A stretch of 64,000 bases of DNA. Origin: Chrysomallon squamiferum (lineage: Eukaryota > Mollusca > Gastropoda > Neomphalida > Peltospiridae). The notes below the pieces were generated by a model. That model saw nothing but the letters and a program-made list of their open reading frames with translations. It was not told the DNA's origin and did not search any database. The stretch lies in assembly GCA_012295275.1 (NCBI GenBank), contig CM022673.1, forward strand, positions 24,178,081 to 24,242,080, read 5' to 3'. Both the position numbers and the translations under genes were made by a program. Positions 49,181 through 61,975 of this stretch are shown here, one piece after another. The stretch's first letter is position 1. Every line of letters starts with the position of its first letter.

Positions 49181-50179
49181 AATTAACTGTCATTTACTTT
49201 CTTTGTTAAAATGATCTTAAAAGGTAAAATAAATTTCAAAAACAAAAGAGAGAAAGAGGAATAAAGACATTAAAATTAAATATTTCTAAAAATGTCCATA
49301 TTGAAACGTGTAGTAGTTATAACTTACAGGAAGATGTATGTTTTACTCCACCCGTTCATTTCAGGATCTAAGTCAACAGTTTCCAGTTAGAAAAACAGCT
49401 CTGTACTGAGAAAATAATGTATTAGTAGCTAAACTTTTTAAATATACAGAGCGAAAACCTCATACATTCACGGATAAAAGGTGCCCTCTTTAAAAAATAA
49501 CACCTTGATTAACTCTGTTTAGCTCAAATATTAACTGGACGCTAACAACACTTGGTCGTTTCGTGGCAAGACGGAGTAACTCATACACTACACATTAGCT
49601 TACGTAACATCTGATACACACATTTACAGTTCAGTTTAATTCAGTCACAAATAAATAAGTGAATGAAAGGTGTTCATGTCAGTTTTGAAAAATCAGAAAA
49701 GAGATTGGTTTGTACTTCATATAAGACAACAGAAATAGGAACGAGGATGGTCTATTTGAGTTAATTAAAAATAAAGTTTAGCTTTTATGCTTTACAGTCT
49801 GAAAATAAACATTACACATCGTACATATTATAGAAAAGGTGATCAGAATAAAAACATCCAGATGGACTGTCAGTAATTGTGACGGTTTTCTGTCTACTGA
49901 CACAGTAGCGTAATATATTAAAGAATGAAATTGATAAAAAGGCACCATAAATTACCTGTTTTATAAATAAAAATATAAAAATGGTGCCAATGTTCTAAAG
50001 TTTAGTGTCAAAAAATTAATTTAGTAACATATTTAGTTTTACTTTTTTCCATTTATTAACAATATTAACATCACATAATAATGCTAGTTTTAAAATTTTA
50101 TCTAATATGTCTTTCTAAAACAATACGAAATTGTGATTATCAATAATTTCCCAACAATAATAATGTAACAAAGTATTCA
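49181..50179 (+). repeat. Right copy of the duplicated gap-edge segment
   Basis: See 47,997-48,980. Beyond the point equal to the left contig end it continues into a tRNA-Glu unit. Confidence 0.8.
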
Positions 50180-50518
50180 CATAGAACAATTATATACCAA
50201 CAGATTTCAGTTTTAAACATGTGAACCATATATTCAATATTGATAACCCCAAAAACTTTTAATCCAGTCATAAGCGTTTATCAATGCCCTAGAAAATAGA
50301 ATCCAACTGTAGGTAGTCATATCAAGTTTCTCGACCTGTGATCAATGTTAAAAACTGAAATAACGATATGTTTCTTTCTTAATTATTTGTGATGTTACTA
50401 GAGTGTAATATATACACACTGTCTATAACAATATAATTGTTGTGATTTATTTTTCTGTTCGAATTATTCACCTTGTTTGGTTCAATTGTTAAACAGTATC
50501 CAGACAGTATTTGTAACT

Positions 50519-50590
50519 TTCCAAGTGGTCTAGTGGTTAGAATTTCGCGCTCTCACCGCGACGGCCGGGGTTCGATTCCCCGTTTGGGAA
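50519..50590 (+). pseudogene. tRNA-Glu copy with two substitutions
   Basis: Differs from the intact set by T for C near the 5' end of the acceptor (TTCCAAG) and A for G in the D arm (TTAGAATTT). Anticodon and T arms are intact; it might still be borderline functional. Confidence 0.55.
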
Positions 50591-50856
50591 AACGTTTATT
50601 TTGGTTTTTCCTTCTTTCTTTCGATACTTTTGAATTGTTATTTCAATATATTAAAGAATGAAATTGATAAGAAGTAACATTAATTTATCTGTTTTATAAA
50701 TAAAAATTTAAAAATGGTGCCAATGTTCTAAAATTAATTTAGTAATATATTTAATTTTAGTTTTTTTACCTTAAAGAATGAAATTATAAGAAACAACAAT
50801 AATGAATGTTTTATAAATAAAATCATATCTATCTATCTATCTATCTTTCTACAATC

Positions 50857-51150
50857 ATATCGATTAGACTTATCTCCCTATAGTGATATGTGCTCACAAA
50901 CATGGATTAGAGTTAGGTACGTTACGTGAAATGTATTCACTAAGTAAAGTAAAAAAAAAAAAATCGATTAGACTTATCTCCCTTTAGTGATATGTGTTCA
51001 CAAACATAGATTAGAGTTAGGTCCCTTACGTGAGATGTACTCACTAAGCCTATTAAAAATTACATCGATTAGACTTATCTCCCTTTAGTGAGATGTGTTC
51101 ACAAACATAGATTAGAGTTATGTCCATTACGTGAGATGTACTCACCAAGC
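50857..51150 (+). repeat. Satellite cluster, 3 copies
   Basis: Three roughly 105-bp units, followed by the CTTACGTACG tail and a TTTA microsatellite. Confidence 0.85.
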
Positions 51151-51585
51151 TTACGTACGCTAATTATCCGATAAATGGAACCTCCAAAAACATCGAGCTT
51201 CGATCGTTTTAAAGTTTCAATGTGGTTATTTATTTATTTATTTGTTTACTTGTTTATTTATTTATTCTATCCTGTCTACTTTCCTTATTGTTGTGATAAT
51301 AAAAAAAATCAGTAAATATAATAATTTATTGTATCATTTGATAGATTCGGTTTTTTAATATCAGAATTTATTATTTGTATTTGGATTTTATTAATATTCT
51401 GAAGTTTATTTGTTTTCAAATTTTCTGGCAATTTTCAATTAAATGAATTTTGTTTCTTTCAGAATTGTATATGCATTCAGTACAAGAGTTTTTTCTCTCT
51501 TTCTCTGTGTGTGTCTGTGTGTGTGTGTGTGCGTGTGTGTGTGTGTGTGTTTGTGTGTGTGTGTATACCAAGCAAAGTAAAAATC

Positions 51586-51771
51586 ATATCGAGTAGACCT
51601 CTCTCCCTTTAGTGATATGTGTTAACAAACATTGATTAGAGTTAGGTCCCTTACGTGAGATGTACTCACTAAGCAAAGTAAAAATTATATCGAATAGACT
51701 TATCTCCCTTTAGTGATATGTGTTAACAAACATTGATTAGAGTTAGGTCCATTACGTGAGATGTACTCACT
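51586..51771 (+). repeat. Satellite cluster, 2 copies
   Basis: Two units of the GTTAACAAACATTGATTAG variant, preceded by (TG)n at about 51,511-51,564. Confidence 0.8.
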
Positions 51772-52533
51772 AAGCTTACGTACTTTAATTATCCGATAAA
51801 TGAAAAATCCAAAAACGCCGAGCTTCGATCGTTTTAAAATTTCAACGTGGTTCTTTTTTTATTTATACTCACCTGTCTACTTTGCTTATTATAATAAAAT
51901 AATAAGTAAATAAAACAAAATATAAATATTATTATTAATTTGATTCTTCAGCCTACAGAATAAAATATTAATCATTTTTACTCGAATATGAGGAACCAAG
52001 AAACAAAATAAAAGTTACAGTTATTTTTTCTGTGAAGAGCCCAAACCTTTTTATTGTCTTAATCAAGTAACAAATATATGTTCAGACTGTACAAGATATT
52101 CCAAGATATAATAATATCTTCATCAAAGAATAGTTAAAGACATTGTTTAATATACAGAGTAGAAAGAGTTTCAAACAGAAACCGTTAGACAACAACAAAC
52201 GTTTACCAGAAAACTGATCATATAGTACAATTACATATCAACAGATTTCAGTTTTATACACGTCAAACACATATATTTATATTGATAACCCAAAAGAGTT
52301 TTAATCCACTTCCCAGCGTTTATCAATGCCCTTGTAAATGTAGTCCATCTGTAAATAGATATATCAAGTTTGTGGACGTGTGATCAACGTTAAAGTGAAA
52401 TCAGAATATGTTTCTTTCTTAATTATTTGTGATGTTACTTGAGTGTAATATATATAATTTATTTTTCTGTTCGATGTGTTTACATTGTTTGCATTTCAGT
52501 TATTAAATAGGATCCAGAACGACATTTCTAACT

Positions 52534-52605
52534 TCCCAAGTGGTCTAGTGGTTAGGATTTCGCGCTCTCGCCGTGACGTCCGGTGTTCGATTTCCCGCTT
52601 GGGAA
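52534..52605 (+). pseudogene. Degenerate tRNA-Glu copy
   Basis: Type B flank. Changes in the anticodon arm (CTCTCGCCGTG) and B box (GGTGTTCGATTT). Confidence 0.65.
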
Positions 52606-53443
52606 AATGGTAGATTTACTTTTTGTTTTTTCTTTTTCGATACTTTTGAATTGTTATTTCAATATATTAAAGAATGAAATTGATAAGAAGGCACAATAAA
52701 TTATCTGTTTTATAAATAAAAATATAAAAATGGTGCCAAAGTTCTAAAGTTTAGTGTCAAAAAATTAATTTAGTAACATATTTAGTTTTACTTTTTTCTA
52801 TTTATTAACAATATTAACATCACATAATAATGTTAGTTTTAAAATTTTATGTAATATATCTTTCAAAAACAATACGAAATTGTGATTATCAATAATAATG
52901 CAACAAACTATTCACATAGAACAGTTATACACCAACAGATTTCAGTTTTAAACATGTGAACCATATATTGAATATTGATAACCCCAAAAACTTTGAATCC
53001 AGTTATAAGCGTTTATCAATGCCCTAGAAAATAGTATCCAACTGTAGGTAGTCATATCAAGTTTCTCGACCTGTGATCAATGTTAAACTTATTAACTTTT
53101 AAAGTTTCAATGTGGTTATTTATTTATTTATTTGTTTACTTATTTATTTATTTATTCTATCCTGTCTACTTTCCTTATTGTTGTGATAATAAAAAAAATC
53201 AGTAAATATAATAATTTATTGTATCATTTGATAGATTCGGTTTTTTAATATCAGAATTTATTATTTGTATTTGGATTTTATTAATATTCTGAAGTTTATT
53301 TGTTTTCAAATTTTCTGGCAATTTTCAATTAAATGAATTTTGTTTCTTTCAGAATTGTATATGCATTCAGTACCAGAGTTTTTTCTCTCTTTCTCTGTGT
53401 GTGTGCGTGTGTGTGTGTGTGTATACGAAGCAAAGTAAAAATC

Positions 53444-53758
53444 ATATCGAGTAGACCTCTCTCCCTTCAGTGATATGTGTTTACAAACATTGATCAGAGT
53501 TAGGTCCCTTACGTGAGATGTACTCACTAAGCAAAGTAAAAATTATATCGAATAGACTTATCTCCCTTCAGTGATATGTGTTAACAAACATTGATTAGAG
53601 TTAGGTCCATTACGTGATAGTAAATTAGAAATGACAAAGAACTACAGGATGGAAATAGAATCTAGAGATGTCCTGGATGTTTTGGACAAAGCACTGATCC
53701 CCTACAGACTTATTCCTTCAGTGATATGTGTTTGAGCGTGAGATGTACTCACTAAGCT
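53444..53758 (+). repeat. Satellite cluster interrupted by an insert
   Basis: Two units of the roughly 105-bp satellite. The second is broken after TTACGTGATAG by a non-satellite insert and resumes at about 53,705 with AGACTTATTCC, then skips to GTGAGATGTACTCAC. Confidence 0.75.
53617..53704 (+). other. Exon-like fragment inside the satellite
   Basis: About 88 bases less AT-rich than the surroundings. One frame is open through the insert and reads MTKNYRMEIESRDVLDVLDK from the ATG at 53,631. Its composition looks like coding sequence, and nothing else in the window matches it. Source protein not recognised. Confidence 0.35.
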
Positions 53759-54516
53759 TACGTACTTTAATTATCCGATAAATGAAAAATCCAAAAACGC
53801 CGAGCGTCGATCGTTTTAAAATTTCAACGTGGTTTTTTTTTTATTTATACTCACCTGTCTACTTTGCTTATTATAATAAAATAATAAGTAAATAAAATAA
53901 AATCAAAATATTATTATGAATTAGATTCTTCAGCCTACAGAAAAAAATATTAATCATTTTTACTCGAATATGAGGAACCAACAAACAAAATAAAAGTTAC
54001 AGTTATTTTTTCTGTGAAGAGCCCAAACCTTTTTATTGTCTTAATCAAGTAACAAATATATGTTCAGACTGTACAAGATATTCCAAGATATAATAATATC
54101 TTCATCAAAGAATAGTTGAAGACATTTTTTAATATACAGAGTAGAAAGAGTTTGAAACAGAAACCGTTAGACAACAACAAACGTTTACCAGAAACCTTAT
54201 CATATAGTACAATTACATATCAACAGATTTCAGTTTTATACACGTCAAACACATATATTTATATTGATAACCCAAAAGACTTTTAATCCACTTCCCAGCG
54301 TTTATCAATGCCCTAGTAAATGCAATCCATCTGAAAATAGATATATCAAGTTTGTGGACGTGTGATCAACCTTAAAGTGAAATCAGAATATGTTTCTTTC
54401 TTAATTATTTGTGATGTTACTTGAGTGTAATATATATAATTTATTTTTCTGTTCGAAGTATTTACATTGTTTGCATTTCACTTATTAAATAGGATCCAGA
54501 ACGACTTTTTGTAACT

Positions 54517-54592
54517 TCCCAAGTGGTCTAGTGGTTAGATTTTTCGCGCTCTCACCGTGACGTCCATGGGGTTCGATTTCATAATTTGGGAA
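54517..54592 (+). pseudogene. Degenerate tRNA-Glu copy with insertions
   Basis: Type B flank; 76 nt with extra bases in the D and variable regions and a lost 3' T stem. Confidence 0.65.
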
Positions 54593-55271
54593 AATGGTAG
54601 ATTTAATTTTTTTTTTATTTTTCGATACTTTTGAATTGTTATTTCAATATATTTAAAGAATGAAATTGATAAGAAGGCACAATAAATTATCTGTTTTATA
54701 AATAAAAATATAAAAATGGTGCCAATAATTTACATATTCTAAAGTTTAGTGAAAAAAAAAAATTAATTTAGTAACATATTTAGTTTTATTTTTTTCTATT
54801 TATTAACAATATTAACATCACATAAGAATGTTAGATTTAAAATTTTATGTAATATATCTTTCTAAAACAATACGAAATTGTGATTATCAATTAATTTCCC
54901 AACAATAATAATGCAACAAACTACTCACATAGAACAATTATATAGCAACAGATTTCAGTTTTAAAGACGTGAACCATATATTGAATATTGATAACCCGAT
55001 TTGGAAAAAACTTTTAATCCAGTTATAAGCGTTTATCAATGCCCTAGAAAATAGAATCCAACTGTAGGTAGTCATATCAAGTTTCTCGACCTGTGATCAA
55101 TGTTAAACTGAAATAACAATATGTTTCTTTCTTAATTATTTGTGATGTTACTTGAGTGTAATATATAAACTCTGTCTATAACAATATAATTGTTGTGATT
55201 TATTTTTCTGTTCGAATTATTCACCTTGTTTGGTTCAATTGTTAAACAGTATCCAGACGGTATTTGTAACT

Positions 55272-55343
55272 TCCCAAGTGGTCTAGTGGTTAGGATTTCG
55301 CGCTCTCACCGCGACGGCCGGGGTTCGATTCCCCGTTTGGGAA
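55272..55343 (+). tRNA. tRNA-Glu (CTC), intact
   Basis: Identical over 72 nt to the copy at 1268; type A flank. Confidence 0.85.
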
Positions 55344-55625
55344 AACGTTTATTTTGGTTTTTCCTTCTTTCTTTCGATACTTTTGAATTGTTATTTCAAT
55401 ATATTAAAGAAAGAAATTGATAAGAAGTAACATTAATTTATCTGTTTTATAAATAAAAATATAAAAATGGTGCCAATGTTCTAAAGTTTAATATCAACAA
55501 ATTAATTTAGTAATATATTTAATTTTAGCTTTTTTTACATTAAAGAATGAAATTATAAGAAGCAACAATAATGAATGTTTTATAAATAAAATTATATCTA
55601 TCTATCTATCTATCTTTCTACAATC

Positions 55626-55913
55626 ATATCGATTAGACTTATCTCCCTATAGTGATATGTGCTCACAAACATGGATTATAGTTAGGCCCTTACATGAGAT
55701 GTACTCACTAAGCAAAGTAAAAATTATATCGATTAGACTTATCTCCCTTTAGTGATTTGTGTTCACAAACATAGATTAGAGTTAGGTCCCTTACGTGAGA
55801 TGTACTCACTAAGCCTATTAAAAATTATCGATTAGACTTATCTCCCTTTAGTGAGATGTGTTCACAAACATAGATTAGAGTTATGTCCCTTACGTGAGAT
55901 GTACTCACTAAGC
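55626..55913 (+). repeat. Satellite cluster, 3 copies
   Basis: Three roughly 105-bp units with the CTTACGTACG tail, then a TTTA microsatellite. Confidence 0.85.
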
Positions 55914-55988
55914 TTACGTACGCTAATTATCCGATAAATGGAACCTCCAAAAACATCGAGCTTCGATCGTTTTAAAGTTTCAATGTGG

Positions 55989-56019
<31 letters not shown>

Positions 56020-56297
56020 TTCTATCCTGTCTACTTTCCTTATTGTTGTGATAATAAAAAAAATCAGTAAATATAATAATTTATTGTATCATTTGATAGA
56101 TTCGATTTTTTAATATCAGAATTTATTATTTCTTTTTGGATTTTATTAATATTCTGAAGTTTATTTGTTTTCAAATTTTCTGGCAATTTTCAATTAAATG
56201 AATTTTGTTTCTTTCAGAATTGTATATGCATTCAGTACCAGAGTTTTTTCTCTCTTTCTCTGTGTGTGTGTGTCCGTATACGAAGCAAAATAAAAAT

Positions 56298-56588
56298 CAT
56301 ATCGAGTAGACTTATCTCGCTTTAGTGATGTGTGCTCACAAACATAGATTAGAGTTAGGTCCCTTACGTGAGATGTACTCACTAAGAAAAGTAAAAATAA
56401 TATCGAATAGACTTCTCTCCCTTTAGTGATATGTGTTAACAAACATTGATTAGAGTTAGGTCCCTTACGTGAGATGTACTCACTAAGCAAAGTAAAAATT
56501 ATATCGAATAGACTTATCTCCCTTCAGTGATATGTGTTAACAAACATTGATTAGAGTTAGGTCCCTTACGTGAGATGTACTCACTAAG
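56298..56588 (+). repeat. Satellite cluster, 3 copies
   Basis: Three units, mostly the GTTAACAAACATTGATTAG variant. Confidence 0.85.
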
Positions 56589-57353
56589 CTTACGTACTTT
56601 AATTATCCGATAAATGAAACCTCCAAAAACGCCGAGCTTCGATCATTTTAAAGTTTCAACGTGGTTCTTTTTTTATTTATACTCACCTGTCTACTTTGCT
56701 TATTGTTGTTATAATAAAATAATAAGTAAATAAAATAAAATATAAATATTATTATTAATTAAATTCTTCAGCCTACAGAATAAAATATTAATCATTTTTA
56801 CTCAAATATGAGGAACCAACAAACAAAATAAAAGTTACAGTTATTTTTTCTGTGAAGAGCCCAAACCTTTTTATTGTCTTAATCAAATAACAAATATATG
56901 TTCAGACTGTACAAGATATTCCAAGATATAATAATATCTTCATCAAAGAATAGTTGAAGACATTTTTTAATATACAGAGTAGAAAGAGTTTGAAACAGAA
57001 ACCGTTAGACAACAACAAACGTTTACCAGAAAACTGATCATATAGTACAATTACATATCAACAGATTTCAGTTTTATACATGTCAAACACATATATTTAT
57101 ATTGATAACCCAAAAGACTTTTAATCCATTTCCCAGCGTTTATCAATGCCCTAGTAAATGCAATCCATCTGTAAATAGATATATCAAGTTTGTGGACGTG
57201 TGATCAACCTTAAAGTGAAATCAGAATATGTTTCTTTCTTAATTATTTGTGATGTTACTTGAGTGTAATATATATAATTTATTTTTCTGTTCGAAGTATT
57301 TACATTGTTTGCATTTCAGTTATTAAATAGGATCCAGAACAACATTTGTAACT

Positions 57354-57425
57354 TCCCAAGTGGTCTAGTGGTTAGGATTTCGCGCTCTCACCGCGACGTC
57401 CGGGGTTCGATTGACCGCTTGGGAA
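57354..57425 (+). pseudogene. tRNA-Glu copy with damaged T stem
   Basis: Same GACCG change in the T stem as the copy at 4010, so the two descend from one damaged parent. Confidence 0.7.
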
Positions 57426-58070
57426 AATGGTAGATTTACTTTTTGTTTTTTCTTTTTCGATACTTTTGAATTGTTATTTCAATATATTAAAGAATGAAAT
57501 TGATAAGAAGGCACAATAAATTATCTGTTTTATAAATAAAAATATAAAAATGGTGCCAATGTTCTAAAGTTTAGTGTCAAAAAATTAATTTAGTAACATA
57601 TTTAGTTTTACTTTTTTCTATTTATTAACAATATTAACATCACATAATAATGTTAGTTTTAAAATTTTATGTAATATATCTTTCTAAAACAATACGAAAT
57701 TGTGATTATCAATAATAATGCAACAAACTATTCACATAGAACAATTATATACCAACAGATTTCAGTTTTAAACATGTGAACCATATATTCAATATTGATA
57801 ACCCCAAAAACTTTGAATCCAGTTATAAGCGTTTATCAATGCCCTAGAAAATAGAATCCAACTGTAGGTAGTCATATCAAGTTTCTCGACTGTGATCAAT
57901 GTTAAACTGAAAGAGCAATATGTTTCTTTCTTAATTATTTGTGATGTTACTTGAGTGTACTATATACACACTGTCTATAATAATATAATTGTTGTGATTT
58001 ATTTTTCTGTTCGAATTATTCACCTTGTTTGGTTCAATTGTTAAACAGTATCCAGACGGTATTTGTAACT

Positions 58071-58142
58071 TCCCAAGTGGTCTAGTGGTTAGGATTTCGC
58101 GCTCTCACCGCGACGGCCGGGGTTCGATTCCCCGTTTGGGAA
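58071..58142 (+). tRNA. tRNA-Glu (CTC), intact
   Basis: Identical over 72 nt to the copy at 1268. Confidence 0.85.
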
Positions 58143-58866
58143 AACGTTTATTTTGGTTTTTCCTTCTTTCTTTCGATACCTTTGAATTGTTATTTCAATA
58201 TATTAAAGAAAGAAATTGATAAGATGGTATAACAATTTACCTGTGTTTCACAAATGTATAAATATTGTCTAGCTGAAAAGTAAAGAACATATACATATAT
58301 ATATATTTATATACACACAAACAGAATGCCTTAGAAAATAAAAATATAAAAATGGTGCCAATGTTCTAAAGTTTAGTTTCAAAAAATTAATTTAGTAACA
58401 TATTTAGTTTTACTTTTTTCTATTTATTAACAATATTAACATCACATAATAATGTTAGTTTTAAAATTTTATGTAATATATCTTTCTAAAACAATACGAA
58501 ATTGTGATTATCAATAATAATGCAACAAACTATTCACATAGAACAGTTATACACCAACAGATTTCAGTTTTAAACATGTGAACCATATATTGATAACCCC
58601 AAAAACTTTGAATCCAGTTATAAGCGTTTATCAATGCCCTAGAAAATAGAATCCAACTGTAGGTAGTCATATCAAGTTTCTCGACCTGTGATCAATGTTA
58701 AACTGAAATAACAATATGTTTCTTTCTTAATTATTTGTGATGTTACTTGAGTGTAATATATACACTCTGTCTATAACAATATAATTGTTGTGATTTATTT
58801 TTCTGTTCGAATTATTCACCTTGTTTGGTTCAATTGTTAAACAGTATCCAGACGGTATTTGTAACT

Positions 58867-58938
58867 TCCCAAGTGGTCTAGTGGTTAGGATTTCGCGCTC
58901 TCACCGCGACGGCCGGGGTTCGATTCCCCGTTTGGGAA
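58867..58938 (+). tRNA. tRNA-Glu (CTC), intact
   Basis: Identical over 72 nt to the copy at 1268. Only 796 bases from the copy at 58071, and next to the galaxin G9 unit, where the other galaxin units have degenerate type C copies. Confidence 0.85.
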
Positions 58939-59163
58939 AACGTTTATTTTGGTTTTTCCTTCTTTCTTTCGATACTTTTGAATTTTTATTTCAATATATT
59001 AAAGAAAGAAATTGATAAGATGGTATAACAATTTATCTGAGTTTGACAAATGTATAAATATCGTCTAGCTGAAAAGAAAAGAACATATACATATATATAT
59101 ATTTATATACACACAAACACACACACACACACACATAGGTATATATGTATATTATGTATGCGC

Positions 59164-59370
59164 ATGGCTGTAACTGAACTCTGAAATGAGGCAAAATCCT
59201 GTATGATGTCTGATGTTGATGGTTATGAAGTCAGTTTTGTCATTCATCGCGACGATGTTGGTAGACATCAAACGGTAACCGTACACATAAACGAATTCAT
59301 TCAGTGGATATCGTTTCAGTCGGATTATAAATTTATAGTTCATGTTTTTTCGAATAAAATCTTTGTATAA
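59164..59370 (+). pseudogene. Remnant of the 68-codon ORF upstream of G9
   Basis: Full-length match with the codon-7 stop; the tryptophan codon in the second half is kept, as is the overlapping AATAAA. Confidence 0.4.
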
Positions 59371-59977
59371 AATAAAAAAAAATAAAAAATTAAACAAATT
59401 TATAAAATTAAAAATTGTCACTGAAGGTATATTAGACTGGCTAGATACTTATCTACACTTGTGATTCGGTAGCTGTATATCAAACTAAATTATGGATATA
59501 TTTAATGGCGTCCATTTTCCATTGGCCATTACCGTTATAATACTCAGATGTGTTAACAAAGTGTGAAACTTTGGAACCCAGATGAACATATAAATGTCAT
59601 AAGCTGGCCTAATTTGCGACTGTGCCTAACAAAGAAATTAAATCATTTTTTATTGAGAAACGTTATTCGTTTTACAATTTTAGATTCATTTGATGAGCTA
59701 TCGAAAACTGTAAATAATAAGTTTTCTTTATCTTCCGTTGGTGAACGTTGGTTTGGTTTTCCTTTAACTGCATTAAAGTATTCGATCGAATTCTCCACCT
59801 CTGTAATAACAGATCCACGGTATTCAGGTTAGTAGTAAGTAAAACTGTCTAATCTGCATACTTTAGCAACAGAACATTTATAAATATTTATATTATCCAT
59901 TTTCTTACATCGTCATTCTCAAATTGTCAGATGTTTTTTGCATGTATCTGTTTTAAATCATTATTATTATTATTATT

Positions 59978-60022
<45 letters not shown>

Positions 60023-60444
60023 ATTGCTGTTGTTTTTATTTTATTATTATTATTATTGTTATTGTTGTTGTTGTTGTTGTTATTATTATTAGTTGTATTA
60101 GTATTACGTAGGATTATACATCAGAGAGAGACTGAAAAGAATTACGACTTTAAAACTTTCTATTTTCTATTAGCCAAAAATGGCGTCTCTTTCATCAATT
60201 TTTAATATTTTGGACTTGGATGTTTCCGATTTTATCTTTTCATGTTATATTTTATTTATAAAACTAATAATATTATAGTGTTGTAATATTAAACTATTAC
60301 AATTTTAAATATTTGCGACTGACTGGGATTCTGCACAGTTATGTTAATTTATTTCTTTGTGTATTGTATTATTAATGTTATAAATAATGTCATTTATTTT
60401 TCTCCAGACCATTAAAATAAGAAAAAAAAGAAGAAAAGAAACAA

Positions 60445-61037
60445 ATGAACAACATTTCTCTTTTGGCTTTTGTTATCGCTGTATTAGTAACACGAATTCA
60501 GTCTTGGCTAATATCGACGTCTTCACCAGGTATTTATTTCTTTTTTCTTATGAAGTATAGCTTTGATTACACAAATAAACAGCCTACACACATTTCTGAA
60601 CCCCTTACCGATGATTGTTTTAATATTGTTACGTGTACACAGATAGGAATCAGGTAAATGCATGGATCGATAGATAATATATATATATATATATATATAT
60701 ATGTTAATGTTGAAATACAGCTGTATGCGGTCAGAGCACCTACAATCCAAGGTACAGCATGTGGTGCGCTGGAAACGTTGTCCCCAGGACAGGAATAACT
60801 TCTGCATGTTGTGGCAAACGAAGTTATGACGGAACGTACCAAATATGCTGCGGGGGAAACGTTGCGGAAACAACAGGAATAAGTTTTGCCTGTTGTGGAC
60901 CATGAAGTTACGATGCGTCATTAAAAATGTGCTGCGGGGGAAACGTCTTCTTCATAAGAGGATATCGTCCTGCATGTTGTGGAAAGCAAGGTTATGATGC
61001 AACATACCACAAGTGCTGCAATGGTCGTATTTGCTAG
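60445..61037 (+). pseudogene. Galaxin-like G9, nonsense mutation in the second repeat
   Basis: Exon 1 donor at 59,827; exon 2 60,408-60,529 (ATG at 60,445); exon 3 60,721-61,037. The splice plan is unchanged. The Arg codon after CCGP is TGA (60,903-60,905), a CGA-to-TGA transition. The first di-cysteine is Trp-Cys, and the usual AATAAA is mutated to AATAAG. Three independent defects make this a convincing pseudogene rather than a sequencing error. Confidence 0.8.
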
Positions 61038-61975
61038 AAGAAGACAAGTACGAATTCAAAACTTGCAGAATTGTTCTATAGAAGAATGCTAATATATTAA
61101 AATAAGTATAATGTTTTTCATTGATTGCCTGTGACATTCTGTTCTCATTTTCAAATTGACAGTCGAATTTTGAAGCAAGAAAAGAAAGAAAAACACAGCT
61201 AATAACAAAATATAATTATTCTATTCGAAGTTCGTGGAAATATATTTGAATTTGAATCATACAGTCAATGACGTCATTAGCAAATATCAGCAAAATAGTG
61301 AGTTTACAATGCACTTATTTTACAACACAGTAAGAACATGTTAATATTTTTATATACTGTCGATGTGTATATTACTTATCTTATGCAAGGTAAACTACTT
61401 CTTCTTTCTCGATACATTTCAATTCTTATTTCAATCTATTAAAGAAAGCAATTGATAATAAATAACAATAATTTATCTGTTTTATACACAAAAATATATA
61501 AATGGTGCCAATAAATTAACTTCTTAAGATATTTATTAGCAATATTAACATCACGTAATATTGTTAGTTTTAAAATTTTATGTAACATATCTTTCTAAAA
61601 CAATACGAAATTGTGATTATGAATAATTTCCCAACAATAATAATGTCACAAACTATTCATACAGTACAGATGTCAGTTTTAGAAATGTCAACCATATACT
61701 GATAACCCCAAACACTTTTAGTCCATTTCCAAGCGTTTATCCATGCCCTAGAAAATGGAATCCTCCTGTAGATAGACATATCAAGTTTGTCGACCTTTGA
61801 TCAATGTTAAAGTGAAATAAAAATAAGTTTTTTTCTTAATAATTTGATGTTACTTGAGTGTAATATATACACTGTGTCTACTGTCTATAACAGTATAATT
61901 GTAGTGATTTATTTTTCTGTTCGAAGTATTCACCTTGTTTGCTTTTCAGTTCTTAAATAATATCCAGAGCACGAA

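Larger units (their letters stand above)
50180..58200 (+). repeat. tRNA-Glu/satellite duplicon block, plus orientation
   Basis: Three to four duplicon units with tRNA copies at 50,519, 52,534, 54,517, 55,272, 57,354 and 58,071, and satellite clusters between them. Type A and type B tRNA flanks alternate. No protein gene seen apart from a short exon-like insert at 53,617-53,704. Confidence 0.7.

Noticed and set aside
59563-59832. 89-codon ORF beginning MKLWNPDEHI upstream of the galaxin exon 1 (also 21,036-21,305)
   Set aside because: It spans the probable promoter and exon 1, and is frameshifted by an A-run length change in most other copies, so it is conserved only by duplication.
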